A stretch of 64,000 nucleotides of DNA from Streptomyces bicolor (GCF_000719285.1 NZ_JOFS01000036.1:24865-88864); one strand, 5' to 3'; positions 1 to 9,487 are shown, counted from the first letter of the stretch. The notes: generated by a model not told the origin, from the sequence alone. Numbers and translations are program-made.

Positions 1-1071
1 CTCAAGGACTCGGCGACGTACTCCTCGTACATCGGCGCGACCCAGATCCGCGACCCGGAGCCGGAGGACCTCCCGTTCATCCGCCGCATGATGCTCAACC
101 AGGATCCGCCGGGCCACGGGCGCCTGAGACGGCTGGTCAGCCGGGCCTTCACCCCCGGACGCATCGACCGGTTCACCAAGGTCGCCGAGCACCGCGCCCG
201 GACGCTCCTCGCCCGCGCCCTGGACGAGGCCCGCGCCTCGGACGGCACCGTCGACCTGGTCACCGCCGTCACCGACGACTACGCCCTGCTCAACCTCGCC
301 GACCTGCTCGGCGTGCCGGAGGCCGACCGCAGACTGCTGCTGCACTGGACGCAGCGCGTGATCGGTTACCAGGATCCGGACGAGGCCGGTCCACAGGTAC
401 GGGACTCGGCGGGCAAGCCGGTCAACCCCCGGTCGCCCGCGATGCTGCGGGACATGTTCGGGTATGCCCAGCAACTGGCGGCGCACAAGCGGCGGTATCC
501 CGACGACGACGTCATGACCACGCTCGCCCACGATGCCGAACTCTCCCGGGCCGAACTGGAGATGTTCTTCTTCCTGCTCACCGTCGCGGGCAACGACACC
601 GTCCGCAGCGCGGCGCCCGGCGGCCTGCTCACCCTCGCCGAGCACCCGGAGGCATATGAGCGCCTGGGCCGCGACGGACAGGTCCAACTCCCCGCAGCGG
701 TCGACGAGTTGCTCCGCTGGCACCCACCCGTCCTCACCTTCCGCCGCACCGCCGCGCAGGACACCGAGCTGGCCGGCCGTCGCATCCGAGCGGGCGAGAA
801 GGTGGTCGTCTTCCACGCCTCCGCGAACCGCGACGAACGCGTCTTCGCCGACGCGGACCGGCTGGACCTGTCCCGCACCCCGAACCCGCACGTCTCCTTC
901 GGCGACGGCCCTCATGTCTGCCTGGGCGCGCACTTCGCGAGACTTCAGCTGCGGGTGCTCTACCGGGAGACGCTGCGGGCACTGCCCCTGCTACGGACGG
1001 CTGGACCCTCGAAGCGGTTGGTGTCGAACTTCATCAACGGACTCAAGTCGCTGCCCGCGCAGATCACTTGA
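1..1071 (+). CDS. Cytochrome P450 (5' end outside window)
   Basis: Reading frame is open from the first base, so the N-terminus is missing; the visible part is 356 codons. It is a class I bacterial haem-thiolate monooxygenase. The first in-window residues include the substrate-recognition stretch before the conserved M-L-N-x-D-P-P-x-H segment (codons from base 91). The I-helix oxygen-activation motif AGNDT is at about 588-602, the K-helix ExxR is ELLR near 708-719, and the haem loop FGDGPHVCLG places the ligand Cys at 919-921. Redox partners are not encoded nearby. It is convergent with the DUF89 gene (14 bp gap). P450s sit beside AfsA/ScbR-type genes in some butenolide loci, so a role in tailoring a signalling lactone is possible but only inferred. 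Confidence 0.9.
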   Translation, partial: LKDSATYSSYIGATQIRDPEPEDLPFIRRMMLNQDPPGHGRLRRLVSRAFTPGRIDRFTKVAEHRARTLLARALDEARASDGTVDLVTAVTDDYALLNLADLLGVPEADRRLLLHWTQRVIGYQDPDEAGPQVRDSAGKPVNPRSPAMLRDMFGYAQQLAAHKRRYPDDDVMTTLAHDAELSRAELEMFFFLLTVAGNDTVRSAAPGGLLTLAEHPEAYERLGRDGQVQLPAAVDELLRWHPPVLTFRRTAAQDTELAGRRIRAGEKVVVFHASANRDERVFADADRLDLSRTPNPHVSFGDGPHVCLGAHFARLQLRVLYRETLRALPLLRTAGPSKRLVSNFINGLKSLPAQIT

Positions 1072-1085
1072 GTTCGGACGGTTCT

Positions 1086-2276
1086 TCACGGCCGCACCTG
1101 GATCAGCGCATGCTTCCCACCGATCCGCCACTTGTGAGGACCCTCCGCCTCGCCCAGTGCCGCCTCGGTGCGGGCGTCCAGCCCGGTGATCACGTCGGAC
1201 TTCAATGTGCGCAGGGCCGCGACCGGCCCGGGGAAATGCGCGGTGACCTCGGCGAACGGCGTGGTCGGCGGCCAGCGTCGGTCGCCGACCAGGCGGCGGT
1301 AGTTGAGGTCGCCCTTGACGATCGTGAGGGTGGCCGCGGCCAGCTCCTCGCGGAGGTCGGCGGGCATCTCCGCGTACGGCAGCGGGGCGCCGGAGAAGGG
1401 GTGCGCGCGGACGGTGAGGCGGCCTTCGGTCATCGCCGACCAGAGCGTGTGTCCGTACGTCGCGGCCGCGCCCGGAGCCGTCGTCAACCGGCGCAGGGCG
1501 TCGAGTACGTCGGCGTGCGTGGCGTCGGAGACGTAGTAGGGGTACGGCTTGACGTGGAGGACGGCTCGCGCGACGCGCCCCTGGGTGAGGAGGTGGGCGA
1601 TGAGGAGCAGGTCGGGGACGAGTTCGCGGCCCGCGTTGTCGGCGATCAGGCAGACAGTGGCCGAGCCCGTGAGCGGGAGCAGAGACCACAGGGTCTCGCT
1701 GTCGTCGGCCACCAGGGGCGGGGTGTCCGAGGAGGCCTCCTCGTGCCCGGCCGACAGCCGGAAGCCGAGGTCGGCACGGTTGCCCCACAGGGAGCCGTGC
1801 AGCAGCGCCCGGTCCCGCTCGTCGGCGGGCAGGTCCGCGAGGGTGTCGAGGGCGGCCAGTTCCTCGTCCGTCTCCGGGGCGTCGAGTTCGGCCAGCTTGG
1901 AGGGGCGGAAGGGGTCGATGCCCTGCCAGGGGCCGGGAGCGAAGTAGCCGACGGCTTCGAGGAGTTGACGGTAGAAGTAGCTCTCCGACCACAGCCACGG
2001 CACGTCGAACCAGGACCGGCCCGTGTACGCCTCGGCGCCCCACGCCGTCCAGCGGTCCCGGTCGTGCGCGTCGGCGGGGAGCGGTTCGATCACGCCCTTG
2101 GTGCAGTTCGCGAGGAGCGCGTCCAGCGCGCGGTGCCGCTCGGGGCCGTACGGGAAGGACTCCCGTACCTGCCGGATGATCGCGGGATGCCGTTCGGCGA
2201 GCACGCTGTGCGGGAACGAGCCGGGTTCGTCGCCGAGGAGCACGGGCACGCGCGGGGTGTCGGACCTGTCGGGCAT
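1086..2276 (-). CDS. ARMT1-like / DUF89 damage-control phosphatase family protein
   Basis: A 396-residue soluble protein of the DUF89/ARMT1 family, metal-dependent enzymes that dephosphorylate damaged sugar or cofactor phosphates; an alternative carboxyl-methyltransferase activity has been claimed for the human member. Family marks visible are the WGNRADLGF stretch near mid-protein, the metal-binding Asp-Asn in CLIADNAGREL, and the C-terminal KGDLNYRRLVGD substrate-binding segment. Start chosen at ATG 2276 because GGTGA lies 5 nt upstream; an in-frame GTG at 2285 is the alternative. It is the last minus-strand gene of the left island and lies 22 nt beyond the stop of the TetR gene, so it may be co-transcribed with it. 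The physiological substrate cannot be told from sequence. Confidence 0.8.
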   Translation of the reverse strand: MPDRSDTPRVPVLLGDEPGSFPHSVLAERHPAIIRQVRESFPYGPERHRALDALLANCTKGVIEPLPADAHDRDRWTAWGAEAYTGRSWFDVPWLWSESYFYRQLLEAVGYFAPGPWQGIDPFRPSKLAELDAPETDEELAALDTLADLPADERDRALLHGSLWGNRADLGFRLSAGHEEASSDTPPLVADDSETLWSLLPLTGSATVCLIADNAGRELVPDLLLIAHLLTQGRVARAVLHVKPYPYYVSDATHADVLDALRRLTTAPGAAATYGHTLWSAMTEGRLTVRAHPFSGAPLPYAEMPADLREELAAATLTIVKGDLNYRRLVGDRRWPPTTPFAEVTAHFPGPVAALRTLKSDVITGLDARTEAALGEAEGPHKWRIGGKHALIQVRP

Positions 2277-2298
2277 GCGGCTCACCGTATCGCGGGCG

Positions 2299-2946
2299 TC
2301 ATACGGCTCTGATCTCCCGCTCCAGCTGTGTCGCGAGGGCGAGATAGCGGGCGCGGCGGGGTACCGGTACGAGGCCCCGGATCATCAGGTGCCACATCTC
2401 GGCCACCCTGCGGGGCTGACGTGCGACGGGTTCGAGGGAGCGGGCGACGACGCGGGTGCCGACGAAGAAGCAGACGAGGGAGTGGGCCGCGGCCTCGACG
2501 TCCACGTCCGGGTGGATGTCGGCCTCCTTGGCGGCGCCGTGGAGTTTGCGGGTGGCGATGTCCAGCAGTTCCTGGAACGGGTGCCGCAGGGGCGGCCGTA
2601 TCACCGCTCCGCCGGTGGCCAGGCGCAGGCCGGCTCGGGGTATCGGGCCCTCGACGGCCAGGCGCGTGATGCCGAACGTCGTGCGCATCAGCGCCTCCAG
2701 GCAGGAGAGGCCCCGGGCGTCCATCTCGCTCGCCACCTGGCGGGAGGCCTTGGACTGGAGCTCCATGATGGCCTGGGCGAGATCCTCCTTCGCCGCGAAG
2801 TGGAAGTACAGGGCGCCCTTGGTCACTTGGGCGTGCTCGACGATGTCGCTGAGGCTGGTCGATTCATAGCCGTGGCGGTCGAACAGTTCGGCGGCGGCTG
2901 TGAGGATCGTGGTGCGGGTCTGTTCGGCGCGTAACTGCCTCACCAT
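2299..2946 (-). CDS. TetR regulator, gamma-butyrolactone-receptor homologue (TTA codon)
   Basis: 215 residues. The N-terminal helix-turn-helix (about residues 8-55) ends in VTKGALYFHF, the signature of ArpA/ScbR-type receptors, and the ligand domain has the AGLRLATGG stretch typical of that group. Start at ATG 2946 is supported by AGGAG 10 nt upstream. Codon 5 (complement of 2932-2934) is TTA, so translation should depend on the bldA tRNA. It lies 76 bp downstream of the afsA homologue on the same strand. A second receptor homologue is encoded divergently at 4238. In characterised loci the second copy is often a pseudo-receptor that binds antibiotics rather than the lactone; which copy binds the lactone here is unknown. 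Confidence 0.88.
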   Translation of the reverse strand: MVRQLRAEQTRTTILTAAAELFDRHGYESTSLSDIVEHAQVTKGALYFHFAAKEDLAQAIMELQSKASRQVASEMDARGLSCLEALMRTTFGITRLAVEGPIPRAGLRLATGGAVIRPPLRHPFQELLDIATRKLHGAAKEADIHPDVDVEAAAHSLVCFFVGTRVVARSLEPVARQPRRVAEMWHLMIRGLVPVPRRARYLALATQLEREIRAV

Positions 2947-2966
2947 CGGCTGGACTCTCCTGGGCT

Positions 2967-2995
2967 GAAAAAGAACGGGTGATGCCGTTTGTTTC
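2967..2995. promoter_or_regulatory. Candidate receptor operator upstream of the TetR gene
   Basis: Read on the minus strand, the 76-bp gap before the TetR gene contains ACAAACGG followed six bases later by CCGTT, flanked by AAGAA and TTCTT. This imperfect palindrome resembles one half of the autoregulatory elements bound by ArpA/ScbR proteins (CGGTTTGT-type half-sites). No convincing -35/-10 pair was placed around it. Confidence 0.35.
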
Positions 2996-3022
2996 TTACT
3001 CTCCGTACAAGATAGCTCACCC

Positions 3023-3967
3023 CTACTCGGTTGCCACCGCACACTCGAAGACCGTCGACTCCCCCTGCTGCCCCACGACTTGCACGTCGGTGCCGCGGAA
3101 GGGGCCCGCGCCCTCCCTGTCGACCGCCTTTACCCAGGTGGGCAGGTCGAGTTCGGCGTACTGGTGGAAGACGATGTGGAACGAGACGGGGGTTCGGCGG
3201 CCGTCGCGACTGCGGGCCCGTACGGCCTGGCGGACGGCCTCCAGCAGCAGCATGCCGGGCACATGATCGAGGGGATGGTCGAAGAAAACAGCATGCGCGG
3301 TATCGACTCGCAGCCGCCAGCGGTCGGCATGGCCGGTCGGGGCGAGGACGACGTCCGCGGGCAGGGCGCGGCCCACCGCCGCGGGCGGCAGACCGGGCGG
3401 CACGGGAAGTGGGGACACGGTGGCCGCGGTACGGCCGCCGCGAAGCCGGCGGTAGACGGCGTCGCTGGTCCAGGTGGCGGCTATGCGCGCGGTCGCGACC
3501 CGCTCGCTGCCTATCCGTACGTCCGCCTCGTAGCGGAAGCCGGCCGGGCGGCCGCCGCGGCGGTCGACGTCGGAGACGGTGATGTGGATCGTGGGTTCGG
3601 CCGGTACGGTGCCGACGGCCAGATGCTCGGGGCGGGTGGTGATCCGCATCTCCTTGAGCACGAACTTGTGGTCCAGAGGGACCTGGTAGGCGGTGTGCGC
3701 GAGGAGTGTGCCGGCCTGGCGGACGGTTTCCGCGACGAGCAGGGGCTCGTACGCCGTCCGGTCCGGCGACACGTGTAACTGGTGAGCGCGCGGCCACTGG
3801 GCGAAGACGGTGAAGCGGTCCGTGTCCGTGCTGGTCCCACCGGTGAGCAGCGTTTCGGCCACCGAGGCTCGATGAACGAGCTGGCGGGGTACGGTGGCGG
3901 TCAGGCCTTCCGGCACCGCCAAGGTCTCGGCGAGCGGGTGCGTGGCGAGTTGCCGCGGATGAGGCAT
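3023..3967 (-). CDS. AfsA/ScbA-type gamma-butyrolactone (A-factor) biosynthesis protein (TTA codon)
   Basis: 314 residues, the usual AfsA length, with two A-factor hotdog repeats: the first around residues 60-160 (YEPLLVAETVRQAG, VPLDHKFVLKEM) and the second around 190-300 (VDTAHAVFFDHPLDHVPG, LLEAVRQA). AfsA enzymes condense a beta-ketoacyl thioester with dihydroxyacetone phosphate, the first committed step to gamma-butyrolactone autoregulators. The ATG at 3967 has AAGGAGG 5 nt upstream. Codon 64 (complement of 3776-3778) is TTA, so synthesis may be bldA-dependent. It is divergent from the ScbR-type receptor at 4238 with a shared 270-bp control region, the classical scbA/scbR arrangement. 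The exact product (gamma-butyrolactone or butenolide) is not predictable. Confidence 0.9.
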   Translation of the reverse strand: MPHPRQLATHPLAETLAVPEGLTATVPRQLVHRASVAETLLTGGTSTDTDRFTVFAQWPRAHQLHVSPDRTAYEPLLVAETVRQAGTLLAHTAYQVPLDHKFVLKEMRITTRPEHLAVGTVPAEPTIHITVSDVDRRGGRPAGFRYEADVRIGSERVATARIAATWTSDAVYRRLRGGRTAATVSPLPVPPGLPPAAVGRALPADVVLAPTGHADRWRLRVDTAHAVFFDHPLDHVPGMLLLEAVRQAVRARSRDGRRTPVSFHIVFHQYAELDLPTWVKAVDREGAGPFRGTDVQVVGQQGESTVFECAVATE

Positions 3968-4029
3968 GTCCCCTCCTTGGGTCCCCCGTGTGCGTTGACA
4001 GACGGCGAGGTTCCCGTGCCGCGAGCGTT

Positions 4030-4058
4030 AGAGTACGAGGCGACCGGTTTGTTTTCAA
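4030..4058 (-). promoter_or_regulatory. afsA-homologue promoter with ARE-like operator in the spacer
   Basis: On the minus strand TTGAAA (4058-4053) and TACTCT (4035-4030) are separated by 17 bases. That spacer reads ACAAACCGGTCGCCTCG, and its ACAAACCGG part is the complement of the CCGGTTTGT half-site typical of ArpA/ScbR autoregulatory elements. A receptor bound here would block RNA polymerase directly. The predicted transcript would start near 4023, leaving a leader of about 56 nt before the afsA-homologue ATG. Confidence 0.6.
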
Positions 4059-4118
4059 TGCGGCCTCGGGTCACCCGGCCGCGCCCGAATCCGCTCCGGC
4101 GCACGCCGGGCGCGCAGG

Positions 4119-4140
4119 TCAACTCGGTACAGCGAGTTGA
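4119..4140. promoter_or_regulatory. Inverted repeat upstream of the receptor gene
   Basis: TCAACTCG and CGAGTTGA form a perfect 8-bp inverted repeat around GTACAG. It ends 97 bp before the receptor ATG at 4238. It does not match the ARE half-site, so it may be the site of a different regulator or a leader hairpin. Confidence 0.4.
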
Positions 4141-4237
4141 GAGCTCGGGGGCGCGGAGGCCCGAGGGGCTGAGCACGGCCGGGATCTCGGCACCGGCTCG
4201 CGCCCCCGAGGCGACGGAGAAAGACGGAGGGGCGGAA

Positions 4238-4915
4238 ATGGCGAGGCAGGAGCGCGCCATCAGGACGCGGAGAGTGATCCTGGAGGCCGCCGGCGCGGTC
4301 TTCGACGAGCATGGGTACACCGCGACCACCATCTCGATGGTCCTGGAACGGGCCGATGTCACCAAGGGCGCCCTGTATTTCCACTTCCCGTCCAAGGAAT
4401 CCCTGGCCCAGGCCGTGCTGGACGAGCAGGTGTCGCTCGGCGCGGTGCCGCCGCAGGCTTGCAAGCTGCAGGAACTGGTCGACATGACCTTCGTGTTCGG
4501 GCAGCGGCTGCTCAGCAACTCGCTGCTCAAGGGCAGCGTGCGGCTGGCGGTGGACCAGAGCGCGCCGCGCGGCGTCGACCACGCGGGGCCGTTCCGGCAG
4601 TGGGTGGAGCATCTGGTGGTGGTGCTGGAACAGGCCCGTGACCAGGGCGAGTTGCTGCCCACGGTGCAGCCCAGGCAGACCGTGGAGCTGCTGGTCGGGG
4701 CGTTCGCGGGCATCCAGCTGATGTCCCGTGCGCTGACCGACCGGGGCGATCTGGCGGAGCGGATCTCGGTGCTGTGGGGCCACCTCCTGCCGAGCATCGC
4801 GCTGCCCGGCCTGCTGACCGGCATCGACCGGCGGCCCGACCGGGGGGTCCGCGTGCTGGCCGCTCTCGACACGGCGGACGTCGAGCAGGTCGCCATGGAT
4901 GTGTCCGCACGCTGA
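4238..4915 (+). CDS. scbR: ScbR/ArpA-type gamma-butyrolactone receptor (TetR family)
   Basis: 225 residues. The N-terminus (RAIRTRRVILEAAGAVF, then ADVTKGALYFHFPSKESLAQ) closely follows ScbR/ArpA/CprB receptors, and the ligand domain has VRLAVDQ and GPFRQWVEHL in the expected places. These receptors repress their own gene and the afsA-type synthase until the lactone binds. ATG 4238 was chosen because GGAGGGG lies just upstream and the receptor homology begins there; longer in-frame starts extend into the intergenic control region. It is divergent from the afsA homologue and followed by a strong hairpin terminator. The symbol is given by analogy with the S. coelicolor scbA/scbR pair. Confidence 0.88.
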   Translation: MARQERAIRTRRVILEAAGAVFDEHGYTATTISMVLERADVTKGALYFHFPSKESLAQAVLDEQVSLGAVPPQACKLQELVDMTFVFGQRLLSNSLLKGSVRLAVDQSAPRGVDHAGPFRQWVEHLVVVLEQARDQGELLPTVQPRQTVELLVGAFAGIQLMSRALTDRGDLAERISVLWGHLLPSIALPGLLTGIDRRPDRGVRVLAALDTADVEQVAMDVSAR

Positions 4916-4921
4916 GTACAC

Positions 4922-4964
4922 GACACCGACCGGAGTGATGGTTTCCGTCACTCCGGTCGGTGTC
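4922..4964. terminator. Hairpin terminator after the receptor gene
   Basis: GACACCGACCGGAGTGA and its exact reverse complement form a 17-bp stem around a 9-nt loop, starting 6 bp after the receptor stop. No U-run follows, as is usual for Streptomyces terminators. It also lies just beyond the end of the convergent protease gene, so it could serve both strands. Confidence 0.85.
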
Positions 4965-5062
4965 CGCAACGATGTACGGCGGGCCCGCCGATGCCCCATC
5001 CGCATCGGCCGGCCCGCCCGCTTGTGATACGCGCCCGTTCAGGGCCCGTGCTCAGTGTTCGC

Positions 5063-6868
5063 TCAGAAGGTCAGCTTCCAGCTGTTGATCCTGCCCGTGT
5101 CCTGGGCCGCCGTGTCCTGGACGCGCAGCTTCCAGGTGCCGTTGGCGGCCTCGCTGGAGGCGTTCACCGTGTAGGTGGTGCTGACGTTGTCCGCGGAGTC
5201 CGAGGAGCTGGCGGACTTCAGGCGGTACGTCGAACCGTCCGGGGCCACCAGGTCGATGACCAGGTCACCGCGGTAGGTGTGGGTGATGTCCACGCCGACC
5301 TGGAGGGCCGAGGGGGCGTTGCCGCTGCGGCCGCTGACGGCGATGGAGGACTCGACGGCGGAGCCGTTGTCCGGGATGGAGACCGCGCCGGAGCTGGTGA
5401 AGGTGGTGCCCCCCGTGGAGCCGCCGGAGCTGCCGCTCACCGCCTGCACCGTCTTGGCCGCGTCCGCCAGGCCCGCACCGCAGCCACCCGAGCAAGTGCC
5501 GGGGAGAGCACGCGAGTTGGTCTTGATCGCGGACTCGATCTGGGCCGGGGTCAGCGCCGGGGCGGCCGACTTCATCAGCGCGGCCAGGCCCGCGACGTGC
5601 GGGGCGGCCATGCTGGTGCCCTGGTAGTAGTCGTAGTTCTCGGAGGACGGGCCCTGCGTGCCGGAGTTCAGCGTGGACAGGATGCCGCTGGACGTCACCG
5701 AGTTGGTCTCGCCACCCGGGGCCGCGATGTCGACGACCGAGCCGAAGTTGGAGTAGTAGGAGCGGTTCCCCTGGCGGTCGGTGGCGGCCACGCTGATGAC
5801 GTTGTTGCAGCTGGCCGGCGAGTAGTTGGCGGCGTTGGCGTTGCTGTTGCCCGCCGCGACGACGACCGTGGTGCCGCGGTTCACGGCGGCGTTGATGGCG
5901 CTCTGGGTCGCGGTGGAGCACGCACCGCCGCCGCCCAGGCTCATGTTGATGACCTTGGCGACGTTGGTGTTCGCCGGGACACCGGAGACCGTGCCGCCGG
6001 ACGCCCAGGTGATCGCGTCGATGATGTCGGAGTCGTAGCCGCCGCACTTGCCGAGCACCCGCAGCGGGGAGACCTTCGCGCCGTACGCGATGCCGGCGAC
6101 GCCCTTGCTGTTGTTGGTGACGGCGGCGATGGTGCCCGCGACGTGGGTGCCGTGCCAGGAGGAGGTGGAGCCCGGGTCGCCCGCCTGGCACTCGTTGGCC
6201 GCGGTCCAGTCACCCGGGTCGGCCGGGCTGCTGTCACGGCCGTTGCCGTCGCCCGCCACCGCGGTGTCGGAGATGAAGTCGTAGCCCGCGACGATGTTGG
6301 CACCGAGGTCGGAGTGGGAGACGTAACCGGTGTCGATGACAGCGACGGTCACCCCGCTGCCGGTGGCGACGTCCCAGGCACCCGGCACGTTCATGCCCGC
6401 GGTGGTCTCGAAGAGGTCCCACTGCTTGGCGTACTCGGTGTCGTTGGGGGTGGCCAGCGGCTTGTTCAGCCGGTCCGGTACGATGTAGGCGACCTGCGGG
6501 TCCTCCCGGTACTCGGCGACCACGTCGGCGACGTCCGCCTTGGTGAGGTTCTCGCCCAGGTCGACGAGGGCGGCGCCGGAGCCGAGGCGGCGCTGGAAGT
6601 CGAGGTCCTCGCCGGCCTCCTTGCCCTTGGCGGCGGCGTCGGACTCGGCGGCCTTGTTCGACTTGGCCTCGGCGGCGCCGGACTTGTAGCCGACGATGAG
6701 GCGCTCGGCCGGGGCGCCGGGTGCGGCCTCGGTCTGAGCGGTGGGGACAGCGGCTTCCCGGGGAGCGGGTTCCTGGGCCACGGCGACGGTGGTGGCGGCC
6801 GTGAACAGGGCGGCGGAGACCGCGGCGACGGATATCAGCTTCCGTCTGGTGGATGCGGAGGTACGCAA
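5063..6868 (-). CDS. Secreted S8 subtilisin-like serine protease with C-terminal P domain
   Basis: About 601 residues from the TTG at 6868, chosen because GAAAGG lies upstream and the signal peptide (RKLISVAAVSAALFTAATT, cleavage after AVA) then begins near the N-terminus; an in-frame ATG at 6979 would add 37 unlikely residues. An I9-type propeptide precedes the catalytic domain. The triad is visible in order: Asp in VAVIDTGYVSHSDLG, His in SWHGTHVAGTIA, Ser in YYQGTSMAAPHVAG, with the oxyanion Asn in VVAAGNSNAN. A Ser/Gly linker leads to a proprotein-convertase P domain (HTYRGDLVIDLVAPDGS to the C-terminus). It is predicted to be an extracellular protein-degrading enzyme. It stands alone and is divergent from the LPMO gene. 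Confidence 0.93.
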   Translation of the reverse strand: MRTSASTRRKLISVAAVSAALFTAATTVAVAQEPAPREAAVPTAQTEAAPGAPAERLIVGYKSGAAEAKSNKAAESDAAAKGKEAGEDLDFQRRLGSGAALVDLGENLTKADVADVVAEYREDPQVAYIVPDRLNKPLATPNDTEYAKQWDLFETTAGMNVPGAWDVATGSGVTVAVIDTGYVSHSDLGANIVAGYDFISDTAVAGDGNGRDSSPADPGDWTAANECQAGDPGSTSSWHGTHVAGTIAAVTNNSKGVAGIAYGAKVSPLRVLGKCGGYDSDIIDAITWASGGTVSGVPANTNVAKVINMSLGGGGACSTATQSAINAAVNRGTTVVVAAGNSNANAANYSPASCNNVISVAATDRQGNRSYYSNFGSVVDIAAPGGETNSVTSSGILSTLNSGTQGPSSENYDYYQGTSMAAPHVAGLAALMKSAAPALTPAQIESAIKTNSRALPGTCSGGCGAGLADAAKTVQAVSGSSGGSTGGTTFTSSGAVSIPDNGSAVESSIAVSGRSGNAPSALQVGVDITHTYRGDLVIDLVAPDGSTYRLKSASSSDSADNVSTTYTVNASSEAANGTWKLRVQDTAAQDTGRINSWKLTF

Positions 6869-7265
6869 GGGCTTTGCCTTTCGTGCCGGCCGTACTCCGG
6901 GCAGCGCGGAGCGGCGGTCGATTCGCTTCGTCCTCGAAGCGGAGGGGGGTACGCCGGAAGGGCGGGGGCAATGCAGCAAAGGCAGGTGGGGCAGTGCGGC
7001 AAGTGCGGGGCGCGCGGTGGCCGGCCTGGCGCGGGCGTCGACCCGTTCGGGGTTACCTGTGGGTCGGCTGTGGTCGAACGATAGGCAAAGAAAAGGTCAT
7101 CGGGATACAGGGGAAACCCTCGATCCGGCCGGAAACCCACCCTCTACGTCGGACGGTTGACCGGTATTGACGGGCTCTGCCCGGTTCGTCGCGCAGTGAA
7201 CGCGCCGGACCGGATTCCCGTACTGCACAAGGACCGTTCCCGCGCCGGCCGAGGAGACGTTCCGG
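6869..7265. other. Divergent intergenic region between protease and LPMO genes
   Basis: 397 bp with no supported gene. It contains a small perfect hairpin, CGCTTCG-TCCT-CGAAGCG (6924-6941), in what would be the protease leader, and two TTGAC motifs near 7157 and 7167 on the plus strand without a matching -10 element. No chitin-type direct repeat or DasR-like site was seen. Confidence 0.6.
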
Positions 7266-8201
7266 ATGCCCCGGATGCCCTGGATGAGATCGCACCGCAC
7301 CGCCCTCGCGGCCACCGCCGTCACGCCGTTGCTGCTCACGGTGTGGGCGGCGGGCCCCGCTCACGCGCACGGCGCGCCGACGGATCCGGTCAGCCGGGTG
7401 TACGCCTGCTCCCCCGACGGCGGCAGCGCTTCCCGGTCGGCGGCGTGTGAGGCGGCGGTCGCGTCGAACGGCGCGCCCTTCACGGCCTGGGACAACCTGC
7501 GGATCGCGAACGTGAACGGCCGGGACCGGCAGATCGTCCCCGACGGACAGCTGTGCAGCGGCGGACTGCCCGCCTACCGGGGGCTCGACCTCGCCCGCGC
7601 CGACTGGCCGTCCACCCGGCTGACCCCGGGGACCGCCCTCACCATGCGGTACGTCTCGACCATCCCGCACACCGGCACGTTCCGGCTCTACCTCACCAAG
7701 CCCGGCTATGACCCGACGAAACCGCTCACCTGGTCCGACCTCCCGGAGCGGCCGTTCGCGGAGGTGAAGGACCCGGCACTGACGGACGGGGCGTACCGGA
7801 TCAGCGCGAAGCTGCCGTCCGACCGGTCCGGGCGGCATGTGCTGTACACGGTCTGGCAGAACAGCAGCACCCCGGACACGTACTACTCGTGCTCGGACGT
7901 GGTGTTCCCGGAGCGGGCGACTGCCGCCCCCGCGCCGACGACCGAGCCTCGTGCGACCGCCTCCCGGGCGGCCTCGTCCGAGGCACCCTCCTCCCCGTCG
8001 ACCTCCGCGCCGACGACGCCCTCCTCCCCCGCGGCCACGACCACGCGCCCCCGGAACAGCTCCGGGCCCGACACCACGCCGGTGGCCTCCACCCGTGACT
8101 CCGGTTCGAGTCCCTCGGCGCCCGTGCTGGCGGGCGGCGCCGCCGCGGTGCTGGTGCTCACCGGGGGCGCCGCCCTGGCGCTGCGGTCGCGCCGGAGGTG
8201 A
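7266..8201 (+). CDS. AA10 lytic polysaccharide monooxygenase with C-terminal membrane anchor
   Basis: 311 residues. The signal peptide ends in PAHA, exposing His35 (HGAPTDP) as the mature N-terminus that forms half of the copper histidine brace; the second His is in STIPHTGTFRLYLT and the axial Phe in YYSCSDVVF. This is an oxidative chitin- or cellulose-cleaving enzyme. After the catalytic domain (to about residue 215) comes a Thr/Pro/Ser-rich linker of about 65 residues and a hydrophobic helix (LAGGAAAVLVLTGGAALAL) ending in RSRRR, so the protein is probably tethered to the membrane across the wall; no LPxTG sortase motif is present. ATG 7266 has GAGGAG upstream. There is no carbohydrate-binding module. 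Confidence 0.92.
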   Translation: MPRMPWMRSHRTALAATAVTPLLLTVWAAGPAHAHGAPTDPVSRVYACSPDGGSASRSAACEAAVASNGAPFTAWDNLRIANVNGRDRQIVPDGQLCSGGLPAYRGLDLARADWPSTRLTPGTALTMRYVSTIPHTGTFRLYLTKPGYDPTKPLTWSDLPERPFAEVKDPALTDGAYRISAKLPSDRSGRHVLYTVWQNSSTPDTYYSCSDVVFPERATAAPAPTTEPRATASRAASSEAPSSPSTSAPTTPSSPAATTTRPRNSSGPDTTPVASTRDSGSSPSAPVLAGGAAAVLVLTGGAALALRSRRR

Positions 8202-8219
8202 ACTCCGGCCAGCCAGGCG

Positions 8220-9487
<1,268 letters not shown>

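Noticed and set aside
4991..7084. 697-residue plus-strand frame opposite the subtilisin gene
   Set aside because: Composition is Gly/Arg/Val-rich shadow sequence with no domain; the minus strand carries the catalytic triad.
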